Assembly: GCF_037935975.1 (NCBI RefSeq)
Contig: NZ_CP149817.1
Span: 3,286,001-3,350,000 of the forward strand
Source of the DNA: Teredinibacter turnerae
GTDB taxonomy: Bacteria; Pseudomonadota; Gammaproteobacteria; Pseudomonadales; Cellvibrionaceae
Direction: 5' to 3'
DNA length: 64,000 nt
Positions 1-9,403 of this stretch are shown one piece after another; the first letter of the stretch is position 1, and each line of letters begins with the position of its first letter. Under the pieces are notes generated by a model. That model was not told the DNA's origin, did no database searches, and worked only from the letters and a program-made list of their open reading frames with translations. The position numbers and the translations under genes are program-made.

Positions 1-1294
1 GGCTGATAAATTCATACCACTTCTGCAAACTGTAGTCGTAGGTTGGCATTACTGTATTCCACACAGCAATATTACTGAGCCGCTTTTCGTACGAACCACC
101 GGTACGCCGGTCTCCGGCTTTCACTGAAATATTCCCGTCGGTTCCGCGCAGAGGAATTCGGGTTTCCTCACCGAGATACCAGTACCGCCATTCGTCATCG
201 GACAGTAGCTCGCGGGAATTTTCGGGGTTGGATATGTAATAGCCCTGACGGGCAATAAACGCACCTGGCCAGCCAGACAGCCACCAGTTCATATACTCGT
301 AAGCCGCATCCTTCGCGTACCCCCGGGTCGCGGACGAGAGACACATGACCCCGTGCCACCCGCGGTAGCCTTCCTTCGGAGCAGCGAATATCACCGGAAT
401 GTTCATCCCGTTCAGGGCGGTCACACCGGGCGAAAACATGCTTTGTATAACGACCCGCCCTTGCTTCATAAACTCAACAGATTCAGGCACGGACGTCCAA
501 AAACCATTAAAGTGACCACGTTTTTTATATTGCGACAAGGCTTCAAACAACAGATCGATCTCGCTGCGAGTCATTGATCCAATATCATTGAAAGTTACCA
601 ACCCCAATGACTGTGCGGCGAGGGCCAGATCGAACAGGCCAATCGTCGGAGCATTTACCACCCCTACTTTGCCTTGAAAATCCGGGTTAAGCAGCCAACT
701 CCAACTCTCCGTCTCATAGGGTTTGCCGGCAGCGATAGAGCGCGTGTTGTAGCCAAATGAATCGACATTATGTACATAGGGGAGAAAGCTGATGTGCTGC
801 GACGGCGACGCTGACAAAGTGCCATCGCTCTGCACGTTCAATATCTTGTAAGGCGCGTCACCCGCACCAAATTGCGCCTCGGGCGTGAGTTTGCCGGTTT
901 TTGTCAGGGAATTGATCTCCGCCCAGCGCACGATACGGCTTTTCTCGATCGGCTGAATCGATCCGGACTGCCAGAGCACATGGATGCTGTTAGACCACTG
1001 CTCGTACAGGTCGAAACTTTCGGGAGACAACGACGCTTTCTGAAGTACCGCGGCACTGCCCTTTGGCTCGAACTCAATATTGAAGCCCAGATCGCCCATG
1101 GCGCGCTGCCGAATTTCCTCTTGCAAGGTTACATGGGTACCAAGGACACGGATGGTCACGTCTTTGCGGGTGTGAACGTAGGGTGCGGTAATGGCTGAGC
1201 CGGCGACAGCGGCACCTAAGGTGGATTTCACAAAACTGCGGCGCGTCAGCGCTTCTGCACACGTGTTGCCGTGAGGTTGTTTTGCCGTTGTCAT
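1..1294 (-). CDS. Tat-exported ABC transporter solute-binding protein (3' end outside window)
   Basis: The reading frame starts at ATG 1294 and is open to the left edge, so the C-terminus is missing; about 431 codons are present. The N-terminus has a twin-arginine signal (TRRSFVKS at about residues 17-24) followed by a small hydrophobic stretch, so the protein should be exported folded by Tat. The remainder resembles the spermidine/putrescine or iron-type periplasmic binding proteins (SBP_bac_8-like), with segments such as VGVVNAPTIGLFDLALAA and YMNWWLSGWPGAF. Family knowledge says it would capture a small ligand in the periplasm for an ABC importer. The permease and ATPase genes are not in the window, so the ligand cannot be named. 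The TorA-type twin-arginine leader is uncommon for this family but not unique. Confidence 0.75.
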   Translation of the reverse strand, partial: MTTAKQPHGNTCAEALTRRSFVKSTLGAAVAGSAITAPYVHTRKDVTIRVLGTHVTLQEEIRQRAMGDLGFNIEFEPKGSAAVLQKASLSPESFDLYEQWSNSIHVLWQSGSIQPIEKSRIVRWAEINSLTKTGKLTPEAQFGAGDAPYKILNVQSDGTLSASPSQHISFLPYVHNVDSFGYNTRSIAAGKPYETESWSWLLNPDFQGKVGVVNAPTIGLFDLALAAQSLGLVTFNDIGSMTRSEIDLLFEALSQYKKRGHFNGFWTSVPESVEFMKQGRVVIQSMFSPGVTALNGMNIPVIFAAPKEGYRGWHGVMCLSSATRGYAKDAAYEYMNWWLSGWPGAFIARQGYYISNPENSRELLSDDEWRYWYLGEETRIPLRGTDGNISVKAGDRRTGGSYEKRLSNIAVWNTVMPTYDYSLQKWYEFIS

Positions 1295-1429
1295 ACGTTC
1301 GCCCCGGTGCGGCAGTTGCTAATTACCCACTTTTCGCTGTAGCAAGTGCACGAAAACGCGTCAGAATTACGCACTACGAAGTCTAGTTGTGAATTAGGGG
1401 GGCGGCCAGTTAGCAACCCAAAAGAGTTG

Positions 1430-2035
1430 CTAACGGGTCAAAACACCTGAGTGGAAACGAAATTCTTCGTCCTGGCTTTCAACGAGCTCTTTTTCCCGCT
1501 CAAGAAAAAGCGCGATGCGATCGTCGATGGACTGGGTTCCCGCGGCTTTGCGAGCTAGCGCGAGATAATCTTCAAAATGGCGGGCTTCAGACTTGAGCAA
1601 CGAGAGGTAAAATTTTTGCAGTTCCATGTCTAGCGAGGGCGCGAGTTTAGCAAAACGCTCGCAGGAGCGGGCTTCGATAATAGCACCAACAATCAACGTA
1701 TCAATCAGCCGCCCCGGTTCATGAGTACGCACGGGTTTGCGCAATTCGGCCGCGTAGCGAGAAGCGGTTTCCTGGCTGTAGGTGATGCCGCGCGCTTCCA
1801 TCAACGCAATCACCTGCTCAAAATGCCGCAATTCTTCCCGAGCCAGGCGGGACATTTTGTTTAATAACTCGAAGTCGTCTACATAGCGGTACATCAAGTT
1901 AAGCGCTGTGCTTGCTGCCTTTTTTTCGCAATTTGCGTGATCGAGCAACAACATATCGGGGTGTTGCAACGCGGAGTGTATCCATGCATCGGGAGTTTCA
2001 CAGAGCAAAAAGTTGTTAATAGCGGTTGAAGGCAT
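1430..2035 (-). CDS. miaE: tRNA-(ms2io6A37) hydroxylase MiaE
   Basis: This 201-residue protein matches MiaE, the non-haem diiron monooxygenase that hydroxylates the isopentenyl group of 2-methylthio-N6-isopentenyladenosine at tRNA position 37. The ferritin-like carboxylate/histidine motifs are visible: DHANCEKKAA near residues 33-42, REELRHFEQV around 86-95, EARSCERF around 116-123 and EARHFEDYL around 150-158. Length is typical. It lies 15 bp downstream of the DUF1289 gene on the same strand and is probably co-transcribed with it. The SD before the ATG is weak. MiaE occurs in only part of the Gammaproteobacteria and has been tied to growth on dicarboxylates in Salmonella. Confidence 0.93.
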   Translation of the reverse strand: MPSTAINNFLLCETPDAWIHSALQHPDMLLLDHANCEKKAASTALNLMYRYVDDFELLNKMSRLAREELRHFEQVIALMEARGITYSQETASRYAAELRKPVRTHEPGRLIDTLIVGAIIEARSCERFAKLAPSLDMELQKFYLSLLKSEARHFEDYLALARKAAGTQSIDDRIALFLEREKELVESQDEEFRFHSGVLTR

Positions 2036-2050
2036 AGTAATAGACGAGGA

Positions 2051-2494
2051 TTACAACAAAAAATAACGTTGGTGATGTGCGCAGGAGAGCGCGTAAAAGT
2101 CAGCATCGATCAAATCCCGTAGATCGCTCGCCGAATGATCGCGCCAGCGGGATTTTACACCAACACCAAAGAGTCGAAAATCGTCGATTTGGCTGGCGCC
2201 GGCTTTAAGCAAATCGAACACCCAGCAAAGTGGGTTTTGCTCGGGGTTAAACCTCACCTGCTTGGCAACCAACTGGGCTCGCAATTGTGTTGCGTCCAGA
2301 ACACTGAATTTATCGTCCACGACCTGAGCCAGCAAAAGTTCCAACCGGTCGGTCACGGCTTGCTTCTGAAGATGGGTGTAACCGTTCCAGTCGATAATTT
2401 CATGACTGAAACGCTTACAGCCGCGGCAGACAGTGTCGCCAATGCCGGTCGAACATACGCCAATACACGGCGTTTTTAGATTTGGCCTAACCAC
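2051..2494 (-). CDS. DUF1289 cysteine-motif protein
   Basis: The 147-residue product begins with the DUF1289 signature: PCIGVC, then CRGCKRF about ten residues later, a four-cysteine cluster that could bind zinc or an Fe-S cluster, followed by the conserved helix WNGYTHLQKQAVTDRLE. The C-terminal ~80 residues (VLDATQLRAQLVAKQVRF onward) form an extra segment seen in longer members of the family. The start is GTG at 2494, 11 bp after the stop of the CBM9-like gene, and miaE follows 15 bp downstream, so the three genes may form one transcript. Biochemical function of DUF1289 is not established. Confidence 0.8.
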   Translation of the reverse strand: MVRPNLKTPCIGVCSTGIGDTVCRGCKRFSHEIIDWNGYTHLQKQAVTDRLELLLAQVVDDKFSVLDATQLRAQLVAKQVRFNPEQNPLCWVFDLLKAGASQIDDFRLFGVGVKSRWRDHSASDLRDLIDADFYALSCAHHQRYFLL

Positions 2495-2505
2495 TCGAAA
2501 AACCG

Positions 2506-3258
2506 CTATTTCACCAGCTCAATTTCGCCGAATACGCTAGCGTCGATCCAACCACGGTTTTTGTCGCCATTCACAGGCACGATCTCTTCACTACCAATAA
2601 AGTGCTCGCGGTTGAGGCCGCCATCATTATCGCAATAGGCGACCATAAATCCCATTTTTTTACCGAGGTTCAGTTTTAGCGGCTTTGCCGATTTATCATC
2701 ATCCACGAAAGATTTGTCATAGATCGCAATCGCCGCTTCCCACACGGTGTATTCCGGGGTGCGCTGCCAGCGCGACTGAACATGGTCGTTATAAAGGTGC
2801 GCTTTGCGATCCGGGCCGCTATCGACCACGTTGCCATCCAGCGCGATGTGATAAGCAAATGCGGAATGGTTATATTGGTGGTCACCGCCGGAGTTGTCTT
2901 CATCCACAAACAACTCCAGCGCTTCATCGTCCCAGTAGTGTTCCAGCGGGTCGGCATAGTGGTCCGCCATCACGTCATCGACAATCTCAGCCAATAAATA
3001 AAGATGCGACTTAGTCCACACGAGCTTGAAGCGACCGCTGAAGTCATCAGTTTTTAAACCATCGCCGATCAGCACCTGATCGATTTCTCGCCAGGGCGCT
3101 TTATCCCAGATAGCCTCATCTGCCACACCATCAACAACCGGCGCTGATTTGGCGTACGGAACCTTATAGTGACTGCGGGTATGTGACTCAGCGGCTTGAA
3201 CCTGGGCACAGGAAAGCAACAAGCTTCCACATAACCCTATGTAAGCGAGGGCTTTCAT
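2506..3258 (-). CDS. Secreted lipoprotein with CBM9-like sugar-binding domain
   Basis: I place the start at ATG 3258 because it is preceded by AGGAGA and begins a clean signal sequence; an in-frame ATG at 3369 would add 37 residues with no export signal. The signal peptide ends in LLLSC, an acceptable lipobox, so the 250-residue product may be a lipoprotein. The mature part has the CBM9-like pattern (VPYAKSAPVVDGVADEAIWDKAPW, later DDEALELFVDEDNSGGDHQYNHSAF and a WEAAIAIYD strand). These domains bind glycan ends or act as periplasmic sugar-associated modules. No catalytic domain is attached. It is transcribed away from acnB. Confidence 0.8.
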   Translation of the reverse strand: MKALAYIGLCGSLLLSCAQVQAAESHTRSHYKVPYAKSAPVVDGVADEAIWDKAPWREIDQVLIGDGLKTDDFSGRFKLVWTKSHLYLLAEIVDDVMADHYADPLEHYWDDEALELFVDEDNSGGDHQYNHSAFAYHIALDGNVVDSGPDRKAHLYNDHVQSRWQRTPEYTVWEAAIAIYDKSFVDDDKSAKPLKLNLGKKMGFMVAYCDNDGGLNREHFIGSEEIVPVNGDKNRGWIDASVFGEIELVK

Positions 3259-3410
3259 TATTCTCTTCTCTCCTAAAGCGTGTGAGCATGGCCGCGGCAA
3301 TATAGACCAGATAGACGTAACTTTACCAGTGCGGGACGATTTCAGCGCCCATATCACGCAGCATGACACCTCTGATAACGGCTATTAGCGCTCTTGATAG
3401 TGAATATTCC

Positions 3411-3416
3411 TATAAT
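3411..3416 (+). promoter_or_regulatory. Candidate -10 element for acnB
   Basis: A perfect TATAAT lies about 145 bp upstream of the acnB start in the 303 bp divergent gap between the CBM9-like gene and acnB. No good -35 lies 16-18 bp upstream (GCGCTC), while a TTGATA sits only 11 bp upstream. The site is therefore plausible but could need an activator. Apart from this element I see no other feature in the gap. Confidence 0.35.
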
Positions 3417-3561
3417 GTCACTACCTACCTAATGGCACCCGAATTGCGTTAGAATCCGCAACCCGGATATGTCAGCGTATGCTTCGATAGAACATCGAAT
3501 GCCTCGCAGCGCAGATATTCTGCACGGCCGAGTAACCCATTTCTATAAGAGGATGATTATT

Positions 3562-6186
3562 GTGCTTGAAGCTTACCGTTTACACGTTGCTGAACGTGAT
3601 GCGCTTGGAATTCCCCCCAAGCCTCTCACTGCAGAGCAGGTTTCCGAGCTGGTTCAACTGCTCAAAAGCCCACCTGCCGGCGAAGAGGATTTCCTGCTGG
3701 AACTGCTTAGCTCACGCGTCCCCCCCGGTGTAGACGAAGCAGCCTACGTCAAAGCCGGCTTCCTCTCCGCCATTGCCAAGGGTGAAGACACCTGCGGCCT
3801 GGTATCGAAAAGTGATGCGGTGAATCTGCTGGGCGACATGCACGGCGGCTACAACATCGAGACACTGGTTGGCCTGTTGGACGACAGCGAACTCGCCGCC
3901 CTCGCCGCTGAAAAATTAAAGCACACGCTCCTCATGTTTGACGCCTTCCACGACGTAGAAGAGAAAGCTAAAGCCGGTAACGACTACGCAAAAGCGGTTG
4001 TTCAGAGCTGGGCCGAGGGCGAGTGGTTCACCAACCGCAATGCGGTACCCGAATCAATCAAAGTCGCCGTATTTAAAGTGACAGGCGAAACCAATACCGA
4101 CGACCTTTCTCCCGCGCAAGACGCATGGTCACGCCCAGACATCCCACTGCACGCACTGGCCATGTACAAAATGGAGCGTGACGGTTTAACTCCGGAAGAA
4201 CCCGGCGTTAAAGGCCCACTGGCACAAATTGCAGAAGTGAAAGCCAAAGGCGTACCCGTGGCATTCGTCGGTGACGTCGTCGGTACGGGTTCTTCCCGTA
4301 AATCCGCAACCAACTCTGTACTCTGGTATTTTGGTGATGATGTCACTGGTGTACCAAACAAACGCGCTGGCGGCATTTGTATTGGCGGCAAAGTCGCCCC
4401 CATTTTCTACAACACCATGGAAGACGCTGGCGCGCTGGTATTTGAAGCGCCCGTTGACGAATTGAATATGGGCGACATCATCGAAATTCGCCCTTATGAC
4501 GGCCAGATCCTGAACGAAAACGGCGATGTCATTTCCGAGTTCGCGCTCAAGTCAGACGTGCTGCTCGACGAGGTACAGGCTGGTGGTCGTATTAACCTGA
4601 TTATTGGCCGCGGCCTGACAACCAAAGCGCGCGAGTCTCTGGGTTTACCGGTTTCCGATTTGTTCCGTCAACCAGTGGCTCCGCAAGATAGCGGCAAAGG
4701 CTTTACCCTCGCCCAGAAAATGGTCGGCCGCGCGTGTGGCCTGGCGGAAGGTCAAGGCGTGCGCCCTGGCACCTACTGCGAGCCTCGCATGACCACCGTG
4801 GGCTCCCAGGACACCACAGGCCCAATGACCCGCGACGAGCTGAAAGACCTGGCGTGTCTGGGCTTCTCTGCGGACTTAACCATGCAGTCATTCTGTCACA
4901 CGGCAGCTTATCCCAAGCCCGTGGACATCGACACTCAGCATACTCTGCCAGACTTCATCATGAACCGCGGCGGCGTATCTCTGCGCCCTGGTGATGGCAT
5001 CATCCACAGCTGGCTGAACCGAATGTTGCTGCCAGATACGGTAGGCACAGGTGGCGACTCCCACACCCGCTTCCCGATGGGCATCTCATTCCCAGCCGGT
5101 TCGGGCCTGGTAGCCTTTGCAGCGGCTACCGGGGTTATGCCATTGGATATGCCGGAATCCGTACTGGTACGTTTTAAAGGCGAACTACAGCCGGGCATCA
5201 CGTTGCGTGACCTGGTCCACGCCATACCTTATTACGCCATCCAGCAAGGGCTGCTGACGGTTGAAAAGAAAGGTAAAAAGAACATCTTCTCTGGCCGTAT
5301 TCTCGAAATTGAAGGCCTGAACAACCTGACTGTCGAGCAGGCATTTGAACTTTCTGATGCCTCCGCCGAACGTTCCGCCGCTGGCTGTACGATCAAGCTG
5401 CCAGAAGACTCCATTGCCGAGTACCTGCGCTCCAACATCGTACTGCTTCGCTGGATGGTAAGCGAAGGCTACGGCGACAAGCGTACCCTGGAGCGCCGCG
5501 CAGCGAAGATGGAAGAGTGGCTGGCTAAGCCTTCATTGATGGAAGCTGATGCCGATGCCGAATACGCCGCCGTTATCGAAATCGACCTGGCTGACGTAAA
5601 AGAGCCGGTTGTCTGCGCTCCGAATGACCCAGACGACGCACGACTTCTGTCTACGGTTGCTGGTGATCAGGTAGACGAAGTCTTTATCGGCTCGTGCATG
5701 ACCAACATCGGCCACTTCCGCGCAGCGGGAAAACTGTTCGAACAAACCAAAGGTGCACTGAAAACCCGCTTCTGGATATCGCCGCCCACCAAAATGGACG
5801 AACACACTCTGATGGAAGAAGGTTATTACAATATCTTCGGCTCCAAAGGTGCGCGTACTGAAATGCCCGGGTGTTCTCTGTGTATGGGTAACCAGGCGCG
5901 AGTCGCTGACGGAGCGACAGTGTTGTCAACATCGACCCGTAACTTCCCGAACCGCCTCGGCGCAGGTGCCAATGTATACCTAACGTCCGCGGAACTCGCT
6001 GCGGTTGGCGGTATTCTCGGTCGCCTGCCAACTGTGGCTGAGTACCTGGAGTACGCCAGTAAAATCGACTCCATGTCTGCGGATATATACCGCTATATGA
6101 ATTTTGATCAAGTGACAGAATTCGTAAAAGGTGCGGAAGACGGCAAGCGAATAGCAGCGATGGAAATCGAAGAGGTTCGCGTGTAA
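3562..6186 (+). CDS. acnB: Aconitate hydratase B (bifunctional, AcnB)
   Basis: AcnB interconverts citrate and isocitrate in the TCA cycle and typically also 2-methylaconitate/2-methylisocitrate. The protein is collinear with E. coli AcnB over its whole length. The 4Fe-4S ligands are Cys712 (GSCMTN), Cys771 and Cys774 (CSLCMGN). I chose GTG 3562 as start: it reproduces the family N-terminus ([15 protein letters not shown]) and has AGAGGA nine bases upstream. An in-frame ATG at 3469 would add 31 unrelated residues. The resulting 874 residues is the usual length. It is monocistronic, with its own hairpin terminator at 6211. Confidence 0.97.
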   Translation: MLEAYRLHVAERDALGIPPKPLTAEQVSELVQLLKSPPAGEEDFLLELLSSRVPPGVDEAAYVKAGFLSAIAKGEDTCGLVSKSDAVNLLGDMHGGYNIETLVGLLDDSELAALAAEKLKHTLLMFDAFHDVEEKAKAGNDYAKAVVQSWAEGEWFTNRNAVPESIKVAVFKVTGETNTDDLSPAQDAWSRPDIPLHALAMYKMERDGLTPEEPGVKGPLAQIAEVKAKGVPVAFVGDVVGTGSSRKSATNSVLWYFGDDVTGVPNKRAGGICIGGKVAPIFYNTMEDAGALVFEAPVDELNMGDIIEIRPYDGQILNENGDVISEFALKSDVLLDEVQAGGRINLIIGRGLTTKARESLGLPVSDLFRQPVAPQDSGKGFTLAQKMVGRACGLAEGQGVRPGTYCEPRMTTVGSQDTTGPMTRDELKDLACLGFSADLTMQSFCHTAAYPKPVDIDTQHTLPDFIMNRGGVSLRPGDGIIHSWLNRMLLPDTVGTGGDSHTRFPMGISFPAGSGLVAFAAATGVMPLDMPESVLVRFKGELQPGITLRDLVHAIPYYAIQQGLLTVEKKGKKNIFSGRILEIEGLNNLTVEQAFELSDASAERSAAGCTIKLPEDSIAEYLRSNIVLLRWMVSEGYGDKRTLERRAAKMEEWLAKPSLMEADADAEYAAVIEIDLADVKEPVVCAPNDPDDARLLSTVAGDQVDEVFIGSCMTNIGHFRAAGKLFEQTKGALKTRFWISPPTKMDEHTLMEEGYYNIFGSKGARTEMPGCSLCMGNQARVADGATVLSTSTRNFPNRLGAGANVYLTSAELAAVGGILGRLPTVAEYLEYASKIDSMSADIYRYMNFDQVTEFVKGAEDGKRIAAMEIEEVRV

Positions 6187-6210
6187 GCGCAGTAGCCTCG
6201 CGCAAATGTA

Positions 6211-6239
6211 AAGCCCCGGTAGACCCCGGGGCTTTTTTT
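6211..6239 (+). terminator. Rho-independent terminator of acnB
   Basis: A GC-rich hairpin (AGCCCCGG, six-base loop, CCGGGGCT) is followed directly by a run of seven T, 25 bp after the acnB stop codon. Confidence 0.9.
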
Positions 6240-6331
6240 ATGGGCTACATTTCCCGGTCTGGTGACGTAAATCAAGCTAAAATCTTCGCGAAAGTCTACA
6301 TTAGAAATTCCAAAGGGTTTTTTGCAGTAGA

Positions 6332-6403
6332 TGCGGGCATACGAATCGGGAATAAATAATCCGATTTTCTTATGATTTGGATTTAATAAAAGACATGCCC
6401 GCA
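6332..6403. other. Nested inverted repeat, possible structured RNA or palindromic element
   Basis: TGCGGGCAT at 6332-6340 pairs perfectly with ATGCCCGCA at 6395-6403. Inside it, AATCGG (6344-6349) pairs with CCGATT (6361-6366). The 72-nt element is AT-rich between the arms. It lies in the 345 bp non-coding gap between acnB and the next gene. It has no tRNA consensus and no terminal T-run. The rest of the gap shows nothing recognisable. Confidence 0.4.
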
Positions 6404-6531
6404 ACAGGACGTGCCCATTCCGTTGTTAGCCAATTCAGGACAACTAACTGCAGAGCATCCTGCCGGCAAAGCGCCTCGAAGCAGTCGCTTATATCGGCAC
6501 TTATGCAGTATCAGTAGCGGTGAGAAAAACA

Positions 6532-6816
6532 ATGAACAATCCAGCAATATCAGATACCGGACTTATCGAAGTCCTCTTGGAACGCCTTAATAAACAACGT
6601 CTTCCCCACGCTTTGCAATTACAGAAAAAAGTCGACGCTGGAGAAGTACTGAATGATTTTGATATGGAATTCCTGGCCGCTGTCATAGATGACACTAATG
6701 CCGTAAAACCCATTTACGACAGGCACCCCGAGTACCAGCCCTTGATCAGCAAGGTGATTGAACTCTACACCTACATCGTGCTTAAAGCAGCGGAAAATGA
6801 AGCTAAGCATTCCTGA
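6532..6816 (+). CDS. Small conserved protein of unknown function
   Basis: A 94-residue acidic, largely helical, cytoplasmic protein with no signal or membrane segment. The ATG at 6532 has GGTGAG seven bases upstream; an in-frame GTG at 6520 lies inside that SD and is unlikely. The segment LLERLNKQRLPHALQLQKKVDAGEVLNDFDMEFL is regular enough to look like a real conserved helical protein of the kind found in marine gammaproteobacteria, but I cannot assign a function. It is followed by a hairpin terminator and faces the small minus-strand gene at 6880. Confidence 0.7.
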   Translation: MNNPAISDTGLIEVLLERLNKQRLPHALQLQKKVDAGEVLNDFDMEFLAAVIDDTNAVKPIYDRHPEYQPLISKVIELYTYIVLKAAENEAKHS

Positions 6817-6821
6817 AATAA

Positions 6822-6846
6822 AAAAGCGCGCTCAACAGCGCGCTTT
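6822..6846. terminator. Bidirectional terminator between convergent small genes
   Basis: AAAGCGCGCT, a CAAC loop and AGCGCGCTTT form a perfect 10-bp stem with A-tract and T-tract on the two sides. It can serve both the plus-strand gene ending at 6816 and the minus-strand gene ending at 6880. Confidence 0.75.
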
Positions 6847-6879
6847 CTAGTAGCTTTAAATCGTAACTTCAAAAATGTG

Positions 6880-7161
6880 TCAGGCGACCTTCGGTGCAAA
6901 CTGGTGGCTCCTGGAAGCCACCATCACAGCAACATTCATCGGCATAGAGCCGCTCAAAACCAGGAGGCTAATCGGCTGTTGTTTAGTGCGATTCAAGCAT
7001 TGCATGGCCCGGTACCCATAGCCGAGACGCCCAAGTAAATCACCTTGATACAAGATTGAGTCTTCATCGAACTGCACGACCAGCGCGCGATCCATTCCCA
7101 GATCAACAACCGCCAAGCCCATTTCCCGGTTCAATAAAACTACACGACCTTCCAGATTCAT
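6880..7161 (-). CDS. Small protein of unknown function
   Basis: A 93-residue product preceded by a good SD (GGGGAA about five bases before ATG 7161). The first ~50 residues alternate hydrophobic and charged residues (GRVVLLNREMGLAVVDLGMDRALVVQFDED), which suggests a small beta-barrel fold similar in pattern to OB/SH3-like domains; that is inference. No signal peptide or membrane helix. It lies 92 bp downstream of the DMT permease gene on the same strand. Function not recognised. Confidence 0.6.
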   Translation of the reverse strand: MNLEGRVVLLNREMGLAVVDLGMDRALVVQFDEDSILYQGDLLGRLGYGYRAMQCLNRTKQQPISLLVLSGSMPMNVAVMVASRSHQFAPKVA

Positions 7162-7253
7162 TTTGCTTCCCCAAAAGCACTTTACGATGGGGAAATAGTA
7201 ATAACCTTCACCCCTGGCCTCAGCGGGGAAAACACCGGCTCACTGTGAAATAA

Positions 7254-8138
7254 TCACATAGGCGCCAAAGCGGCGGGAGGCCGATAGGCTTCCAATAGCG
7301 CAGCGCTCACAATAAGTGCACACCCTAACCACTCCAGGGGCGCCAGGGACTCTCCAGCCACAAACATTGCCGATACCACAGCCGCGACCAACTCCATGAT
7401 CATAATCACCGAGGATTTCCCTGCTTCCAAAAGGCTGACACTCCATTGGGAACCGATATTCGCAGCCAATAAAAACGTCACGCTATACAGGATGACCCAG
7501 CCCCACGGCAGGTAGCCCACGTTGGTCGGAAACTCTTGAGCACCCAGCGCTAAGAGCAGTAATGCCACTAGCGCGCAGCCGATAAACATCGCGCTTAATT
7601 TAGTCGCCAGATCTACTTTGTCGACCCCGCGAAACAACAGGTTGTTGGCCGCAAACGCTATGCCGGCAAGCAATGCAATCATATCGATCCAAGACGGAGG
7701 CTGAGTAAAAATGGCGCTGCCACCGAGAATCAAGTACGCGCCCCCCAGCGCCAACAGCACGCCCAACCAACGAAGAACGCCCGTGTGCTCCCGCAGAAAA
7801 ATCCAGCCCCCCAGCACACCCCAGACAGGCACGAGGTAGAACAGCACCATGACGCGAATGACATCACCATGCATCAATGCGTAAGTAAAACTGGTTATTG
7901 CCGCCCCGCCTGCAATGCCGATACCCAAAAGCCACCCACGATAAGCGCACAGTTGTGACCAGGAGGGCTTGGCAACCAACATAAGTAACGCCATCAGACT
8001 GTGGCTGACAAGTACCAACGGCACACCATCGATACCCTGCTGGTGGATAAATTTTAGCGGCAGCCAACTAAGGCCCCAAATAATCGATGCCGCCAGCAAT
8101 ACAGCAACCGGCAATTTTTGCGACGAGGAGTGAACCAC
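7254..8138 (-). CDS. EamA/DMT-family inner-membrane transporter
   Basis: A 294-residue, very hydrophobic protein with about ten predicted membrane helices arranged as two EamA repeats (roughly residues 10-140 and 155-285), as in the RhaT/YdcZ drug/metabolite transporter superfamily. Typical helices include VAVLLAASIIWGLSWLPLKF and GWVILYSVTFLLAANIGSQW. The start is GTG 8138, with no clear SD upstream, so the exact N-terminus is uncertain. The substrate cannot be inferred: the family exports amino acids, metabolites or drugs. It lies downstream of the patatin gene on the same strand. Confidence 0.85.
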   Translation of the reverse strand: MVHSSSQKLPVAVLLAASIIWGLSWLPLKFIHQQGIDGVPLVLVSHSLMALLMLVAKPSWSQLCAYRGWLLGIGIAGGAAITSFTYALMHGDVIRVMVLFYLVPVWGVLGGWIFLREHTGVLRWLGVLLALGGAYLILGGSAIFTQPPSWIDMIALLAGIAFAANNLLFRGVDKVDLATKLSAMFIGCALVALLLLALGAQEFPTNVGYLPWGWVILYSVTFLLAANIGSQWSVSLLEAGKSSVIMIMELVAAVVSAMFVAGESLAPLEWLGCALIVSAALLEAYRPPAALAPM

Positions 8139-8181
8139 AGGTAAGAAACCACAAAGGAAGGAAATCAGACCTCAGCTATTG

Positions 8182-9327
8182 CTACAGATCCGCTTTGAAA
8201 AAATCTTCAATAGCCGCACGCTCCCACATGGCATCTTGATAGCCAAGCTCCATGAGTTCACGCACATATTCATGGCAGAATAACAGATAGCTTGCTGCGG
8301 CAGAACCACCCGCGTGAGCAGTTGCGCCTATCGCGCGCATAAAAAACCGCAGGCTGTTTGGCAACCGCCGAATTTTTCGCCCCGCAATTTTATCGAGTTC
8401 TTTACTGGGGGAAATAATCAGCGTTTCGACAGGTCGCAAGTAATCTGTTTTTTCACAGCGTTTATCACCCAGTAAATCCAGCAGATGATTGACTCTGACC
8501 AGATGCTCAATATCGCCTTCGAGCGCATCAATGAACGCGCTGTTGAACATTTGGCCGACGATTTGGGCCAGTGACGGCGAGTGCTTGGAGCGCACTTTTT
8601 TTCGCTGCCCCCAATGCGCCGGGTTGCGGTTACTGCTCACCCCCACGATAAACACCCTGTTCGCACCTAAATGCAAGGCCGAGCTGATGGGGGCCATCTG
8701 GCGCATGGCGCCATCGCCAAAATGTTCCTGACTGAGGGGAACGGTTGGAAAAACTGTGGGAATAGCGGATGACGCCATTAAATGATCAACAGTAATCTTT
8801 TGTGGCGTGCCCACTCTGCGAAATCGTCGCCATCCGCGCAACTCAGGCTGCCCCTGAAAAAAGCTGACTGACTCGCCCGATTGATAACCCAGCGCGGTAA
8901 TCGACAGTGCTCTGAGCTCTCCCTCCGAAACACGCTTTCCAATGTTGTCAAAAGGGATTGTCGACTCCAAAAAGGCGCGTAACGGGCGATTGTCGAGTAG
9001 CGCTAAGGGGCGCCCGCGACTTATGCCCTCGTTGAACAGCGAAGCGACAATTTTTAACCCACCAGCAGTCAGTGGCCACCACCCGGATCGAAAAACATTG
9101 TTTATCTCCAGCGAGAGCCAGCTTTGCGCGAGATCTTCTGCCGCCTGGTGAAAGCCACCGCGATGCGCGGCAATAGCCGCCGCGTTGATAGCACCGGCAG
9201 AGGTACCACAAATAATCGGAAATGGGTTGCGCATGGCAGGCATGATTTCGCCTACCGCCTGCAGCACCCCCACTTGGTAGGCCGCCCGTGCGCCACCGCC
9301 GGAAAGGATCAATGCATTCGTGGACAT
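8182..9327 (-). CDS. Patatin-like phospholipase
   Basis: A 381-residue lipolytic acyl hydrolase. The oxyanion loop GGGARAAYQVG (residues 10-20), the nucleophile elbow GTSAG (Ser43) and the DGA catalytic-aspartate motif (Asp205) are all present, so the Ser-Asp dyad is complete. ATG 9327 was chosen because it is preceded by AGAGG and starts just before the family motif; an ATG at 9411 overlaps the neighbouring nfeD gene. No signal peptide or autotransporter barrel is present, so it is a cytoplasmic or membrane-associated enzyme of the RssA/YjjU type. Its neighbours (NfeD, SPFH protein, acyl-CoA ligase) fit membrane-lipid turnover, though this is only context. Confidence 0.9.
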   Translation of the reverse strand: MSTNALILSGGGARAAYQVGVLQAVGEIMPAMRNPFPIICGTSAGAINAAAIAAHRGGFHQAAEDLAQSWLSLEINNVFRSGWWPLTAGGLKIVASLFNEGISRGRPLALLDNRPLRAFLESTIPFDNIGKRVSEGELRALSITALGYQSGESVSFFQGQPELRGWRRFRRVGTPQKITVDHLMASSAIPTVFPTVPLSQEHFGDGAMRQMAPISSALHLGANRVFIVGVSSNRNPAHWGQRKKVRSKHSPSLAQIVGQMFNSAFIDALEGDIEHLVRVNHLLDLLGDKRCEKTDYLRPVETLIISPSKELDKIAGRKIRRLPNSLRFFMRAIGATAHAGGSAAASYLLFCHEYVRELMELGYQDAMWERAAIEDFFKADL

Positions 9328-9403
9328 ACCGTGCCTCTGGCAGGCTGCGGGGACAAGGTTGCGGTGTATTGGGGTTTCATAGCGAAAGCGCGGGCTATCA
9401 TCA

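Noticed and set aside
3469-3561. 31-residue N-terminal extension of AcnB from ATG 3469
   Set aside because: The family starts at the GTG at 3562, which has a good SD; the extension has no similarity to AcnB.
6332-6403. tRNA or tRNA-like gene
   Set aside because: Length and a long terminal stem suggested it, but D, anticodon and T arms and the TTCRA motif are absent.
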